A DNA stretch of 64,000 nucleotides from JALHST01 sp963798435 (GTDB taxonomy: Bacteria > Bacteroidota > Bacteroidia > Flavobacteriales > Flavobacteriaceae). The number at the start of each line of letters is the position of its first letter. Positions within the stretch are counted from its first letter, which is position 1. The notes beneath the pieces were generated by a model. That model was not told where the DNA came from, did not search any database, and was given only the letters and a program-made list of their open reading frames with translations. Below are positions 44,401 to 54,355 of the stretch, piece by piece. The translations under genes and the position numbers were made by a program. The stretch is taken from assembly GCA_963798435.1 (NCBI GenBank), contig CAWCTF010000008.1, positions 124,001 through 188,000 of the forward strand. The letters run 5' to 3'.

Positions 44401-44491
44401 TGCCGATATGAAGACCAGTACGAAACTTTTGAAACAGCGGGAAGACGGCAAAATTGACGCTGTTGATACTGGGCATTCCCATGAATTTTGA
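41426..44491 (+). CDS. dnaE: DNA polymerase III alpha subunit, second (mutagenesis-cassette) copy
   Basis: About 1021 aa with a GTG start (VYLNCHTYYSLRYGTFSE); the frame is open 37 codons further upstream, but that part is the structured spacer. The PHP domain is at the N-terminus; the palm has GRGSGANSIVAYLL near residue 313 and PPDFDIDFSWKDREEM near residue 353 with the catalytic Asp residues; fingers, a helix-hairpin-helix and an OB-fold region follow. It is shorter than replicative DnaE and paired with dinB, as in error-prone DnaE2/ImuC-like cassettes of Bacteroidota. Role in damage-induced mutagenesis is inferred. Confidence 0.9.
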   Translation: MYLNCHTYYSLRYGTFSETELLQLAQENQVTQLVLTDINNTSAALNFVRKAAHYGIRPILGIDFRNGVDPCYVGIAKNNAGYQELNVFLSEHLHHGKRLPALAPDFENAYIVYPFEKVLLNDQKKFAGHEFIGISIADLRRLPFSRLMELKEKLVVQQPVTFRNKRDFNAHRLLRAIANNVLLSKLGKTEEACEDEKMFPIKNLAAAFSEYSFILENTERLMNACSIKFDFSEGRHPQNLKTYLGSKEEDEALLERLCQEGLPYRYPDGGDGVIERMQKELQLIKGMGFVSYFLINWDIISYARKRNFFYVGRGSGANSIVAYLLRITDVDPMELDLYFERFMNLYRANPPDFDIDFSWKDREEMTQYIFDRFQNVALLGTYVTFKEKGVVRELGKVFGLPKSEIDALSEARHLSRLQEGQVSQLDAVSHLVLKYGQLIQNMPNYLSIHAGGILISERPIHYFSATHLPPKGFATTMFDMVIAEDVGLYKFDILAQRGLAKIKETIEIVGYNQPEKADTFDIHDILKFKKDPVINNLIKTAQCMGCFYVESPAMRMLLKKLEVDTYLGLVAASSIIRPGVAKSGMMREYILRHRNPGRAVERAHPVMLNIMPDTYGVMVYQEDVIKVAHHFAGLSLGESDVLRRGMSGKFRSREEFQKVQEKFVDNCRKKGYEEKLITEIWDQIASFAGYAFAKGHSASYAVESYQTLFLRAYYPLEYMVGVLNNGGGFYRAEFYIHEARMLGARIHAPCINQSRNANVIYKKDIFLGFGYLRDLEGRVAERILKERFLNGSFTSLEDFLDRVFISIEQVSILIRIDAFRFAGINKHQLLWKAHLFLNKNVKIDHPKLFPPKHQDFKIPQLHTTDLETAFTQLELLGFCLCSPFELLAEPPKNTHGSKDLERYLNHHIDLYGYLVTVKNASTHDGKRMHFATLVDQHGEVFDTVLFPPVAAHYYFRGKGIYRFYGKVVSEFGFLSIEVIKMQKQDYVQDPRYADMKTSTKLLKQREDGKIDAVDTGHSHEF

Positions 44492-44578
44492 AGGAGGCCT
44501 TTACTCGCCCAAGGTTCCTAATTCCATATAGTATCGTAAAGGACTTTCATGAACTAAAAATATCCTTAAATTAGGTGC

Positions 44579-47417
44579 ATGGAGGAATTTAGATGGATAT
44601 TCCAGTTTTTTGGTCGATTGCATCCCATGATCGTACATTTTCCGATAGGGTTGTTGGTTGTAGGTTTCATCCTAGAACTGGCCACCATTGGTAAAAGGCG
44701 GCAAGGGCTGCGGCAGGGTATAAATTGGATGATCTACATCGGAGCTGGTTCTGCCATAATCGGCGCCATTATGGGCTGGTTGCTGCGAACCAATGACGAT
44801 TATTCGGGAGGATTGGTAGATTTACATCAGTACATGGGGATTGCTACGGGCCTGATGTCGGGTCTTACGGCCTTTCTATTGATGCGGAAAATCAAAAACA
44901 AAGCGCACAAGTTATGTCCCGTATCGCATCAGTCTGACGCTTACCGTAGCCTGCCTTATCGGCGCTGGATATTTAGGGGCCGATATTACCCATGGCGAAG
45001 ATTTTCTTACCAGCGTACTGCCAGGAAACACTCCTGAAGGCGACGATAAAAAGGCCGCCATATTATTTGCCGAATTGATCCAATTAGATTCGCTTACAAC
45101 ATCAAACAAAGACGAACTAAACCTCGAAGTGCGAAAAATATTTGCCCATAATTGTTATCAATGTCATAGTGAGAACAAGAAAAAAGGGGATTTGGTGCTC
45201 GAAAACAAAGCCGGGGTATATAAAGGCGGGAAGGGTGGCCCCATTCTCGTTATGGGGAAACCTGGCGAAAGTGAGTTGTACCGAAGAATTACGTTGTCTC
45301 CCAACGACGAGGATGTCATGCCGAAAAAAGGAAAAGTATTGAAGGAGAGCGAAGTTGCACTGATTAAATTATGGATCCAAAGCGGTGCCCATTGGTCTGA
45401 CCAAGCCCTCAAATTATTCCCGGAAGCCCCCTTGGCAATTTCAAAACCCGATCTGCCCAGAGAACGGTACTGAAAGGCATCCCGTTGATCGATTGATCAA
45501 TGCATATTTTGAAAAGAATGCCATCGCATGGCCCGAAGTGGTCGACGATAGAACTTTTCTCCGGCGGGTTTATCTCGATATCATAGGGCTGCTTCCCGAA
45601 CCAACGGATATCGATCAATTCGTTTTGGACCCCAACCCTAAAAAGAGAGCAGACTTGATTGATGCATTGTTGGCGGATACAAGTAATTATACTGAACATT
45701 GGCTAAGCTTTTGGAATGATCTCTTGCGAAATGATTATACGGGTACCGGTTTTATTACCGGCGGAAGAAAACAGGTCACCGATTGGCTATACACATCCCT
45801 AAAGGAGAATAAGCCCTACAATCTTATGGTCAAGGAATTGGTCAATCCAACCGAGGATTCCGAAGGGTTTATTAAGGGCATAGCATGGCGCGGAGTGGTG
45901 AATTCAAGTCAGCGAACCGAAATGCAGGCAGCCCAGAATATTGGGCAATCATTGTTGGGTGCCAACGTAAAATGTGCCTCTTGTCATAATAGTTTTGTGA
46001 GCAACCTTACGTTGGCACAGTCTTATGGTTTTGCTGCTGTTTTTTCCGATTCGGTCCTTGAGCTGAATCGGTGTGATAAACCATTGGGAATCCTAGCCGA
46101 GACAAATTTTCTGTACCCCGAATTGGGGGATATTGTCGCGGATAGCAAAAAAGAACGATTGTCCCAACTATCAGAGGTTATGGTTAAGCCTGAAAATGGC
46201 AGGTTGTATCGTACCATTGCCAATCGCTTCTGGCAGCGGCTCATGGGGCGGGGTATTATCGAACCGGTGGATGAAATGGACAATACCCCCTGGGATGGTA
46301 CGTTGCTCGACTGGTTGGCAGCCGATTTTTTAGATTCAGGATCTGACTTAAAACAGCTGTTGAAAATGATCATGACCTCTAAGGCCTACCAACTGCCTAC
46401 CGTCGGTTATCGCAGTGCGGTAGAAATTAAAAATGAATTCGTTTTCCATGGCCCAACGGTTAGACGTCTGAGCGCCGAGGAATTTTCAGATGCAGTAAGT
46501 CAAGTGATCTCACCAATGTACGCCGCCGTAGCCTATAGCCCCAATGGCTCGAAGCTTGACGCGACACGCATATGGCATCGTGAAACAAAATTTGAACGCG
46601 ATGTGCTGCCAGAACCAGGCAAGCGCTATTTCAGAAGATCCTTCATAGTACCTAATAAACCAATTCAAAGTGCCAAAGTGCTGATTTCGGTCGATCATTC
46701 ATACGTACTTTATCTCAATGGTAAAAAAATATCGGAAGGCGATGATTGGACAAAAGTCGATGCCTTGGAAGTCTCGAAATCTCTTGCTGTTGGAAAAAAC
46801 TGTATCGCCATCGAAGGGGTCAATGAGGGATCTATTGCGAATCCTGCGGGAATATCCTTTGCCATGAAGATTGATTTTGGCAACGAAAATCAATTCGAAC
46901 TAAACGCTGATACGAAATGGAAAAGCACGGCCGAAGCACCTAATGAAGAATGGGTGACTATAGAATTCAATGATGCTGATTGGCCCCCAGTGCGGGATTA
47001 TGGTAATTCGAATTGGGGTAATTTGGTACACTTTACATTTGATGCGCCGACGGGAAAATTTGCACGGGCAAGCCTTGTTAGGCAGCACCCATTTATGAAG
47101 GCCCTTGGCCGGCCAAGTCGGGAGAACGTGACCACTAAAAGAGATGATCAGGCTACCTTATTGCAGGCATTGGAGTTGACGAATGGCGCATTTTTCAACC
47201 AGGTTTTGGGCGAAGGGGCCGAGGCATGGCTTGAACGCTATGGCGCCAACAGAGAGCAGATTGTGGAGGAACTCTATCAAAGATCATTGGGGAGGAAACC
47301 GACCTTACCGGAAAAGACGGCAATGTTTGGTCTCTTGGGGATCGACCTGAAAAGGACGCCTTACAAGATGTATTCTGGGCGACGTTAAATTTACCTGAAT
47401 TTCAATTTATCAATTGA
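44579..47417 (+). pseudogene. Planctomycete-type DUF2231 / cytochrome c / DUF1549 / DUF1553 gene broken by three frameshifts
   Basis: Pieces of one protein lie in three frames. Part 1 (44579 to about 44898) is a DUF2231-like membrane domain with LHPMIVHFPIGLLVVG. Part 2 (to about 45470) continues with a transmembrane segment, GADITHGEDF and the haem motif CYQCHS. Part 3 (to about 47350) is DUF1549 and DUF1553 with a beta-sandwich insert (SVDHSYVLYLNGKK). Part 4 (to 47417) is the expected C-terminus DALQDVFWATLNLPEFQFIN. The shifts are at A-run 44894-44898 (one base too many), near 45471 (one too many) and near 47350-47354 (one too few). Corrected length is 2838 nt, 945 aa. Its partner DUF1501 gene follows 10 bp later. 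Confidence 0.85.
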
Positions 47418-47427
47418 GTGAGACAGT

Positions 47428-48858
47428 ATGGATGCAGAAAACCAACGAAGGGATTTTATTAAAAAAATGACAGCGGCAAGTCTTGCGGCTTCTGCGTCAA
47501 CCATTCCATTGGCCAGCTTTCTGAGCTCCTGCACAACGGGGTCCCCAAAAATTCCTGCTTCGGCCGATACCGTCATTTTACTTTGGATGGCAGGTGGCAT
47601 GGCACATACCGAAACCTTTGACCCGAAGGCCTATGTACCCTATAAAAAGGGTGTCGAGAGCAAGCGGGTATTGAGCACTTTTCCAAAAGTGCCCACAGTC
47701 GTCGACGGACTTGATTTTTCGCAAGGGTTGGGGTCAATTGGTGGTATCATGGATCGGGGCGCTATCATACATTCCTACAAATCGGCCGACCTTGGCCACA
47801 TTTTGCATACAAGACATCAATATCACTGGCATACCTGTTATGAGCCACCACAGTCGGTGCAAGCCCCACATATTGGGGCATGGATTGCCAAGGAACTGGG
47901 GCCGGCAAATCCGGTCATACCACCATTTATTGCTATGGGACAACGGTTTACCGTAGGGGAGGCCGAAGAGTTGAAGGCTTTTCATTCGGCCGGTTTTTTG
48001 GGTAGTGAATTCGGTCCGTTCCTGATACCCGACCCTTCCGATGGGCTGGACAGTGTTCGGCCACCACAAGGTATGTCACTTAAAAGGTTTGAGGCCCGAT
48101 ATAAATTATTTAAGGAATTGGCTTCTAAAAAAAAGTTTATGGAAGCAGGAAGTGATTATCAAAGGGAATCCTTGATGCGTTCTATGGAGCAATCGTACCG
48201 ATTGTTGAACGCTCCCGAAGCAAAGGTCTTTGATATATCACAAGAACCCAAGGAAGTATATGACACCTATAATACCGGTAGATTTGGCCTGGGCTGTCTA
48301 CTGGCGAAGCGGTTGGCAATGAACGGGGGTAGATTCATAAGTGTTTCTACTGAATATGAGCCTTTTTTGGGATGGGACACCCACGAAAATGGCCACCTCC
48401 GTACCGTAAAAATGAAAGAATTGATCGATCGGCCCATAGCCCAATTGATTAAGGATTTAGAGGAATCAGGGCATCTAGATAGAACGTTGATCATCCTGGC
48501 CAGTGAATTCAGTCGGGATGCCATTATGGAAGGACGTCCTGGCGAATTGGTGCAAGACCAAGTGGATCAACCCGATATCATTGAGAATGAAAAATTCTAT
48601 GGAATGCACCGGCATTTTACCGATGGAAGTTCGATACTTATGTGGGGCGGAGGCATTAAAAAAGGATTGGTCTATGGCAAAACGGCCGATGAAAGGCCCT
48701 GTGCCTCGATTGAAAACCCGGTGGTCATAGACCAAGTGCATCAGACGATTTACCATGCATTGGGCATTCCTCCTGAAACGCATTATACCATAGAAGGAAG
48801 ACCTTTTTATACAACACCGGACGGAATGGGGAAACCGGTGATGGATTTGTTTGGATAA
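47428..48858 (+). CDS. DUF1501 domain-containing Tat-exported protein
   Basis: A 476-aa protein. The N-terminus has a twin-arginine motif (RRDFIKKM at residues 7-14) followed by a hydrophobic stretch ending ASFLSSC, so it is exported folded and perhaps lipid-anchored. The body is the sulfatase/alkaline-phosphatase-like DUF1501 fold (LLWMAGGMAHTETFDPK, WDTHENGHL, LIILASEFSRD). DUF1501 genes almost always follow DUF1549/DUF1553 genes, as here; their joint role in polymer or sugar degradation is unproven. This copy is intact while its partner is frameshifted. Confidence 0.9.
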   Translation: MDAENQRRDFIKKMTAASLAASASTIPLASFLSSCTTGSPKIPASADTVILLWMAGGMAHTETFDPKAYVPYKKGVESKRVLSTFPKVPTVVDGLDFSQGLGSIGGIMDRGAIIHSYKSADLGHILHTRHQYHWHTCYEPPQSVQAPHIGAWIAKELGPANPVIPPFIAMGQRFTVGEAEELKAFHSAGFLGSEFGPFLIPDPSDGLDSVRPPQGMSLKRFEARYKLFKELASKKKFMEAGSDYQRESLMRSMEQSYRLLNAPEAKVFDISQEPKEVYDTYNTGRFGLGCLLAKRLAMNGGRFISVSTEYEPFLGWDTHENGHLRTVKMKELIDRPIAQLIKDLEESGHLDRTLIILASEFSRDAIMEGRPGELVQDQVDQPDIIENEKFYGMHRHFTDGSSILMWGGGIKKGLVYGKTADERPCASIENPVVIDQVHQTIYHALGIPPETHYTIEGRPFYTTPDGMGKPVMDLFG

Positions 48859-48902
48859 ACCAAGGGTGCGAACTGACCGCCCCTAACCAAAATTAGATAT
48901 AG

Positions 48903-50093
48903 ATGAAAATAGCCATGTTGGGTTCGGGTTTTATTGCCCGCTTTTATGCCGAGTCATTACACGCTCAGAGAAGAAAGGATAGATTGGTAACGGTTTATTC
49001 CCGGGATATTAATCACGCTAAACGCCTTGCCGACGACTATGGGGTTGCACATCATACCGATTCAATGAACGAGGCCATCGACCATCCGGAGGTAGATGTC
49101 GTACTTATTGCTTTGCCCAACGACTTGCATGAACTGGCAGTTGAGCAATGCGCCTTGGCCAAAAAGCACGTAATCTGCACGAAGCCTTTAGGTCGAAATG
49201 CACAAGAAGCGAAACGTATGCTCGATTGTATTGAGGCCGCTGGAATATTCGGTGGATATCTTGAAGATCTCTGTTATACGCCCAAATTTTTAAAATCGCT
49301 TGAAAGTATACGCCAAGGATCCATAGGAAGGGTTCTTTGGGCAAAGTCACGGGAAACCCATCCTGGACCCCATAGTGATTGGTTTTGGGATAAGGAAAAA
49401 TCAGGGGGTGGAGCCATTATCGATCTCGGATGCCATTGCGTTGAGATCAGCAGAAATTTTATTGGCAAGAACATCAGACCCTTGGAGGTCATCTGCTGGG
49501 CCGATACTCAAGTTCATCCCATTGAGGCCGAAGATCATGCCATCGGTCTGGTAAAGTACGCCAATGGTGCTATTGGCCAGTTCGAAGTAAGTTGGGCCTT
49601 TCGAGGAGGAATGGATCTACGGGATGAGGTCATGGGTACCGAAGGAACCATTTGGATCAACAGTTTCCTGCGTACCGGTTTTGAGATGTTCACGACAGGG
49701 ATGGGAAACGAGTATGTTGCCGAAAAGGCCGAAGTGAACAAGGGATGGCTTTTTCCGGTCGGTGATGAGGCCCACGAACTAGGGTACCCGAATATGTTTA
49801 CCGATATGTTCTCAGCCATTGAGGAAAAACGTACGCCTCAGGAAACTTTTTATGATGGGTACGTCGTCAATGCCATTTTAGATGCCGCCTATACATCGGC
49901 CAAAACCAAATTATGGGAACCGGTGCTCCTAGAGGATTGGCGAGGCGACGAGATTACATCTTTGCAAACTGAAGCGACGAGCTATGATGCAGACCATTAT
50001 CTAATCAAAGAGGAAAAATTGCCCAATGGGGATACCAAAGTTATTTTAAAGAATAAGGTTAGTGGCGAAGTGTCGCAAAGAATCGTTCGTTAG
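48903..50093 (+). CDS. Gfo/Idh/MocA family NAD(P)-dependent oxidoreductase
   Basis: A 396-aa oxidoreductase. The Rossmann fold begins MLGSGFIARFYAESLH, CTKPLGRNAQEA near residue 97 holds the EKP-type lysine, and the C-terminal domain has GGGAIIDLGCHCVEI with the catalytic-type His. These act on sugars, inositols or related compounds. It follows the DUF1501 gene and overlaps the convergent phytanoyl-CoA dioxygenase-like gene by 4 bp; a shared role in breakdown of a plant- or alga-derived sugar is an inference from context. Confidence 0.9.
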   Translation: MKIAMLGSGFIARFYAESLHAQRRKDRLVTVYSRDINHAKRLADDYGVAHHTDSMNEAIDHPEVDVVLIALPNDLHELAVEQCALAKKHVICTKPLGRNAQEAKRMLDCIEAAGIFGGYLEDLCYTPKFLKSLESIRQGSIGRVLWAKSRETHPGPHSDWFWDKEKSGGGAIIDLGCHCVEISRNFIGKNIRPLEVICWADTQVHPIEAEDHAIGLVKYANGAIGQFEVSWAFRGGMDLRDEVMGTEGTIWINSFLRTGFEMFTTGMGNEYVAEKAEVNKGWLFPVGDEAHELGYPNMFTDMFSAIEEKRTPQETFYDGYVVNAILDAAYTSAKTKLWEPVLLEDWRGDEITSLQTEATSYDADHYLIKEEKLPNGDTKVILKNKVSGEVSQRIVR

Positions 50094-50914
50094 GATTTTA
50101 ATTTTTCAATGGTCTTATCACTTTCCGGAGATACCCAGTCTGATGCCGATTCATTTTCAAATCCTTTCAAGGCAGATTCCTTAATAGCCTCATCGCCGAC
50201 TTTTACCAACGGCGTGTAACTGGCATGTTGCCCTTCTTTATACGGGTTATTCCTAGCTGCGTTATAGCAACTAATCAGTGACCATCGTGCGTGTTCCGAA
50301 CGATTTTGATCAGAGCGGTGCAGTATATTACTATCGAAGAACATGGCATCCCCAGGTTCCATTTCACAATATACTAGGGGAAAATACTTCAAGGCTTCGT
50401 TCACGCGTTCCATATCGGCACCTGCCTGGTCTCCTTTCAGGGCATGGTCTACCCGGCCCATGGCTTGAGAACCTTTCAATACCTGTAAACAACCGTTTTC
50501 TTTCGTGGCCTTGTCTACGGCAATGGTAACGCTGGTTAGTAAAGGCTGCAACAAACCAAAATTATACCAATATCCATAATCTTGATGCCAAGTCCAAGCC
50601 CCGCCGACCTTTGCATCTTTTAGGATCATTTTAGAATGGTAATGATATACTTCGCCCCCTAGCAATGCTTCGGCAATTTCTACAATTCGGGCACTTCTTG
50701 CAAACAACCCATAGATGTTGTTTCCAGGATGGTTCCAGATTGATAACCGTACAGTACCACCTTCCCCGTCGGCCCGACCGTACGAACGGCGGTCTAACTC
50801 CCGGTCTTGCATCGCAGCTTCCTTTAAAAGGCCGATTTCCTCTTTATCGAATAAGTTTTTGAGCAATAGGTACCCATCCTCTTGGTACATTTTAAGCTGT
50901 TTCTTCGTCAACAT
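50090..50914 (-). CDS. Phytanoyl-CoA dioxygenase family Fe(II)/2-oxoglutarate oxygenase
   Basis: A 274-aa oxygenase of the PhyH family. The iron ligands are the HxD in WTWHQDYGYWYN near residue 117 and the distal His in SNILHRSDQN near residue 210, with Arg in HARWSLISCYN binding 2-oxoglutarate. Bacterial members hydroxylate diverse small molecules; the substrate is unknown. It overlaps the end of the oxidoreductase gene on the opposite strand by 4 bp. Confidence 0.9.
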   Translation of the reverse strand: MLTKKQLKMYQEDGYLLLKNLFDKEEIGLLKEAAMQDRELDRRSYGRADGEGGTVRLSIWNHPGNNIYGLFARSARIVEIAEALLGGEVYHYHSKMILKDAKVGGAWTWHQDYGYWYNFGLLQPLLTSVTIAVDKATKENGCLQVLKGSQAMGRVDHALKGDQAGADMERVNEALKYFPLVYCEMEPGDAMFFDSNILHRSDQNRSEHARWSLISCYNAARNNPYKEGQHASYTPLVKVGDEAIKESALKGFENESASDWVSPESDKTIEKLKS

Positions 50915-51076
50915 GATTCTAGTGGTTGTTAGCCTATTTTTAGTATGGTTTGAAATCTATTGAATGTGGGGATAAGGCACTTAAAATTAACAAATAAAAT
51001 CGCTTCAATGGGCATTTATAAACTACTTATTACGCACGCAAGTACATCGGGGCCTGGGCCCCAAAGTATTTGTACA

Positions 51077-51850
51077 TTAGAGCTTTTTCAGTCGAATATT
51101 GCGGTACTCTACTTTCATGGGAGGGCCCACATGTACTTGCATACCCATTCTTCCGGAATAGCTTCGGTTGATACTGTCATTATCGATAACCTCACTCATC
51201 AAAACGCCATTAATAAAATGTTGAAGATGATTGCCGTTTATAATAAGATGTACTTCGTTCCAGTCTCCAGGATGTATTTTAGCCCGCAAAGAATCGGCAT
51301 TCCCAAGGGAGTCCAAAACTGTTCTACTTTGCCAGGCATTGTTCATGATGTTGGCATAAAGGGAGCCTGGAGTGCCAGGGTTGACCTGTGATGAGATTTC
51401 AACCTTTTCACCTCTATAGGCTAAGGTAGTGCGTTTCCGCTCTTCATAATTTTGACCCGTATACCGATTTTTTCCATCTATATCTGCTTGGTAACCCCTT
51501 AAAGCAAAGGGAATCGTATCTAATAATTCACTGCGATAGTTGATGCCACTGTTCCCGTCCTCGGTAATTCGAAAGTCCATTTTTAATTCAAAATCTTCTG
51601 GAACTTCGCCGGTGTAGATGACAAAAGTATTGGCCTTTAGGAGATTGTGCGGGGTAATTTCGCCGACCAGATTTCCATTTTCGGCACGCCAATAACTCGT
51701 ATTCCCTTCCCAATTTTGTAAAGTCTTCCCATCAAAAATAGGCTTGAAGCCTGCTTCTACGGCAACAGCATCCTGAGAATTCTGAATTTTTTCACGACAT
51801 GCCACCATGCTGCAAGCAAGTGCGAGGATAAAGAGAATTCGGTTGATCAT
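51077..51850 (-). CDS. DUF1080 (3-keto-disaccharide hydrolase-like) lipoprotein
   Basis: A 257-aa lipoprotein starting MINRILFILALACSMVACREK with the lipobox Cys near residue 18; ten further in-frame residues upstream are not needed. The single DUF1080 jelly-roll domain begins FKPIFDGKTLQNWEG and contains WRAENGNLVGEI, DFELKMDFRI, NSGINYRSE and the C-terminal MGMQVHVGPPMKVEYRNIRLKKL. Members cleave 3-ketoglycosides or bind sugars at the surface, and they typically co-occur with Gfo/Idh/MocA dehydrogenases, as here. Confidence 0.9.
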   Translation of the reverse strand: MINRILFILALACSMVACREKIQNSQDAVAVEAGFKPIFDGKTLQNWEGNTSYWRAENGNLVGEITPHNLLKANTFVIYTGEVPEDFELKMDFRITEDGNSGINYRSELLDTIPFALRGYQADIDGKNRYTGQNYEERKRTTLAYRGEKVEISSQVNPGTPGSLYANIMNNAWQSRTVLDSLGNADSLRAKIHPGDWNEVHLIINGNHLQHFINGVLMSEVIDNDSINRSYSGRMGMQVHVGPPMKVEYRNIRLKKL

Positions 51851-52045
51851 TCCTTTTGCGTTGACCTGGATGGGAAGCATGGGCGATGGTTTTGTTTGTA
51901 TTGACTTTCATTAAAAGTAACAAAATAATTTAAAAGTAAACGAATGACCTGCCTCGAATGTATAAGCGTGGTTTTAGTAAAGATTTATAAGGAATCCGCT
52001 GTGACGTGTTTTGGCCTTCCTTACCAAATAATAGTATCTTTAGGC

Positions 52046-54355
52046 ATGCAACAAAAATTTCGCAGAAATGTTTCAATCCGGGGAAATCAAGACTTTACCG
52101 GGCTTGAAATTAAAGATCCGATACGCACGGCGGCTGGACTTTTAGGCGTCAAGGAGGCAATTCGGCATGGATTTAAAGAGATGGGGATTGTTCGGTCAAT
52201 GCGTGCTTTGTTCGAGATGAACCAACAAGAAGGCTTTGACTGCCCAAGTTGTGCATGGCCCGATCCGGAGAAACCCTCCAAAATTGGCGAGTATTGCGAA
52301 AATGGGGCGAAAGCCCTGGCCGACGAGGCCACGACCGATCAAATTGGCTCCGATTTCTTCAGCAGGCATTCAATCGAGGAACTATCCTTACTGACCGACT
52401 ACGAACTCAATAAATTCGGGCGGTTGGTGACACCCTTGGTTTTAAGGTCAGATAGCCTTTATTACGAGCCGATTTCATGGCAGGAGGCCTACGAATTGAT
52501 TGCATATGAATTGCGGCAATTAGGTTCTCCGAACGAGGCCATTTTTTATACTTCGGGGCGCTCTAGTAACGAGGCAGCCTTTTTATATGGAATTTTCGCA
52601 CGCGCCTTCGGAACCAATAACATGCCCGATTGTTCGAATATGTGTCATGAGAGTAGCGGAGTCGCCTTGGGTGAAACCTTGGGTATTGGGAAAGGTTCGG
52701 TTACCTTGGAAGATTTCTACGGGGCAGAGGTAATTATCGTGGCCGGACAAAATCCTGGGACCAACCATCCTCGTATGCTATCGGCCTTGCAAAAATGTAA
52801 GGAAAATGGTGGCAAGATCATTAGCATTAATCCGCTCGAGGAAACAGGGCTGGTAAATTTTAAAAACCCCCAAGAGCTCAATGGATGGATAGGCCCGGGC
52901 GATAGTTTGGCCGACCTTCATTTGCCGACAAAAATCAACCAGGATATTGCTTTGGTCAAATTGCTCATCAAGAAATTGGCTGCTCTGGACGCTTTTGATG
53001 ACTCGGTCTTCGATCATGAATTCATATCGAAATATACCGAGGGCTATAAGGGCCTGATGGAGGATCTTGCAACCTATGAAGAGCACGAATTGTTGGCTTC
53101 GTGCGGTGTCGATAAAGACAAGATTGAAGCAGCGGTAACGATTCTATCGCACCGATCAAAAATCATTATTTGTTGGGCGATGGGTTTGACGCAACATAAG
53201 AACGGGGTTGAAAATATTCGAGAATATGTGAATCTTTTGTTGTTAAAAGGCGCCTTGGGGAAACCGCATGCAGGCACCTGTCCTGTTCGTGGCCATAGCA
53301 ATGTTCAAGGCGACCGAAGTGTCGGCATTATGCACTTTGTAGATATGGCAATGAACAACAGGATCGAAGAACATCTGGGCTTTAAACCACCCACTGAAGA
53401 GGGGGTTGACACGGTAGGATGCATACAGGCCATGCATGAAGGGAAGGCAAAAGTATTTATGGCCTTGGGAGGTAATTTTCTAATGGCAGCCTCTGATACG
53501 GAATACACCGCCCAAGCCCTTCAAAGTTGTAATCTTACCATACAGATCAGTACCAAATTAAACCGATCCCATCTGGTTACCGGAAAAACGGCTCTTATAT
53601 TGCCTACCCTCGGCCGTTCGGAAAAGGATATGAAAGCGGGTCGGCGGCGGTATATTACCGTCGAAAACAGTATGGGAAGGGTGCGACAATCGAAAGGTTT
53701 GCTAAAACCGGCTTCCGAGTCCTTAAAAAGTGAACCTGAACTCATTGCCGAAATTGCGGATACGTATTTTAAGGGGAACCATTCGGTCGATTGGAAATCC
53801 TTAGGGGAGGATTATAGTCTGATTCGCAAGTATATCGATTTGGTCGCCAAGGGTTTTGAACGCACCGATGAACGATCAAAAGGCGCCGGGTATTATTTGC
53901 CAAACAATGTACGTTCACTTGACTTTAGTGGGTTGCCAAATGGAAAAGCCCGTATTACCTTGAACAAAGTGCCAATGCATTACCTCAAGGAAGACGAATT
54001 GTTATTGATGACCATCCGATCACACGATCAATTCAATACGACCATCTACGGCCTGGACGATCGGTACCGAGGGGTATACAATGAGCGCAGAGTGCTGTTT
54101 ATGAATAAAGAGGATATGGATAAAAGGGGATTGCAAAAAAAGGACGTTGTGAATATTACGAGCCGTTATGACGGCATCGAACGAACGGCCTATAATTTTT
54201 TGGTCGTACCCTATAGCATTCCTACAAGGAATTTGGCGGCCTATTTTCCGGAGACCAATGTCTTGGTGCCGCATAATCACTATGCGGATCGAAGCAAAAC
54301 CCCCATTAGCAAATCGATAAAGGTCACGGTTGTGCGATCTGCCAAATCATCATAA
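52046..54355 (+). CDS. FdhF/YdeP family molybdopterin oxidoreductase
   Basis: About 769 aa, starting MQQKFRRNVSIR; the frame is open 34 codons upstream but that part has no similarity pattern. Residues 70-80 contain CPSCAWPDP, the short Cys pair characteristic of the FdhF/YdeP group, and the molybdopterin fold continues with FYTSGRSSNEAAFLYG, NMPDCSNMCHESSGVALGETLG and VAGQNPGTNHPRML. The C-terminal domain binds the pterin (LPNNVRSLDFSGLPNGKARIT). Such enzymes resemble formate dehydrogenase but lack a known substrate. It is cytoplasmic, without Tat signal. Confidence 0.88.
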   Translation: MQQKFRRNVSIRGNQDFTGLEIKDPIRTAAGLLGVKEAIRHGFKEMGIVRSMRALFEMNQQEGFDCPSCAWPDPEKPSKIGEYCENGAKALADEATTDQIGSDFFSRHSIEELSLLTDYELNKFGRLVTPLVLRSDSLYYEPISWQEAYELIAYELRQLGSPNEAIFYTSGRSSNEAAFLYGIFARAFGTNNMPDCSNMCHESSGVALGETLGIGKGSVTLEDFYGAEVIIVAGQNPGTNHPRMLSALQKCKENGGKIISINPLEETGLVNFKNPQELNGWIGPGDSLADLHLPTKINQDIALVKLLIKKLAALDAFDDSVFDHEFISKYTEGYKGLMEDLATYEEHELLASCGVDKDKIEAAVTILSHRSKIIICWAMGLTQHKNGVENIREYVNLLLLKGALGKPHAGTCPVRGHSNVQGDRSVGIMHFVDMAMNNRIEEHLGFKPPTEEGVDTVGCIQAMHEGKAKVFMALGGNFLMAASDTEYTAQALQSCNLTIQISTKLNRSHLVTGKTALILPTLGRSEKDMKAGRRRYITVENSMGRVRQSKGLLKPASESLKSEPELIAEIADTYFKGNHSVDWKSLGEDYSLIRKYIDLVAKGFERTDERSKGAGYYLPNNVRSLDFSGLPNGKARITLNKVPMHYLKEDELLLMTIRSHDQFNTTIYGLDDRYRGVYNERRVLFMNKEDMDKRGLQKKDVVNITSRYDGIERTAYNFLVVPYSIPTRNLAAYFPETNVLVPHNHYADRSKTPISKSIKVTVVRSAKSS

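Noticed and set aside
46380..46412. CTGCCTACCGTC resembling half of the GIY-YIG hairpin
   Set aside because: It lies inside the DUF1549/DUF1553 coding sequence, lacks the second arm of the palindrome and has no tRNA-like sequence around it.
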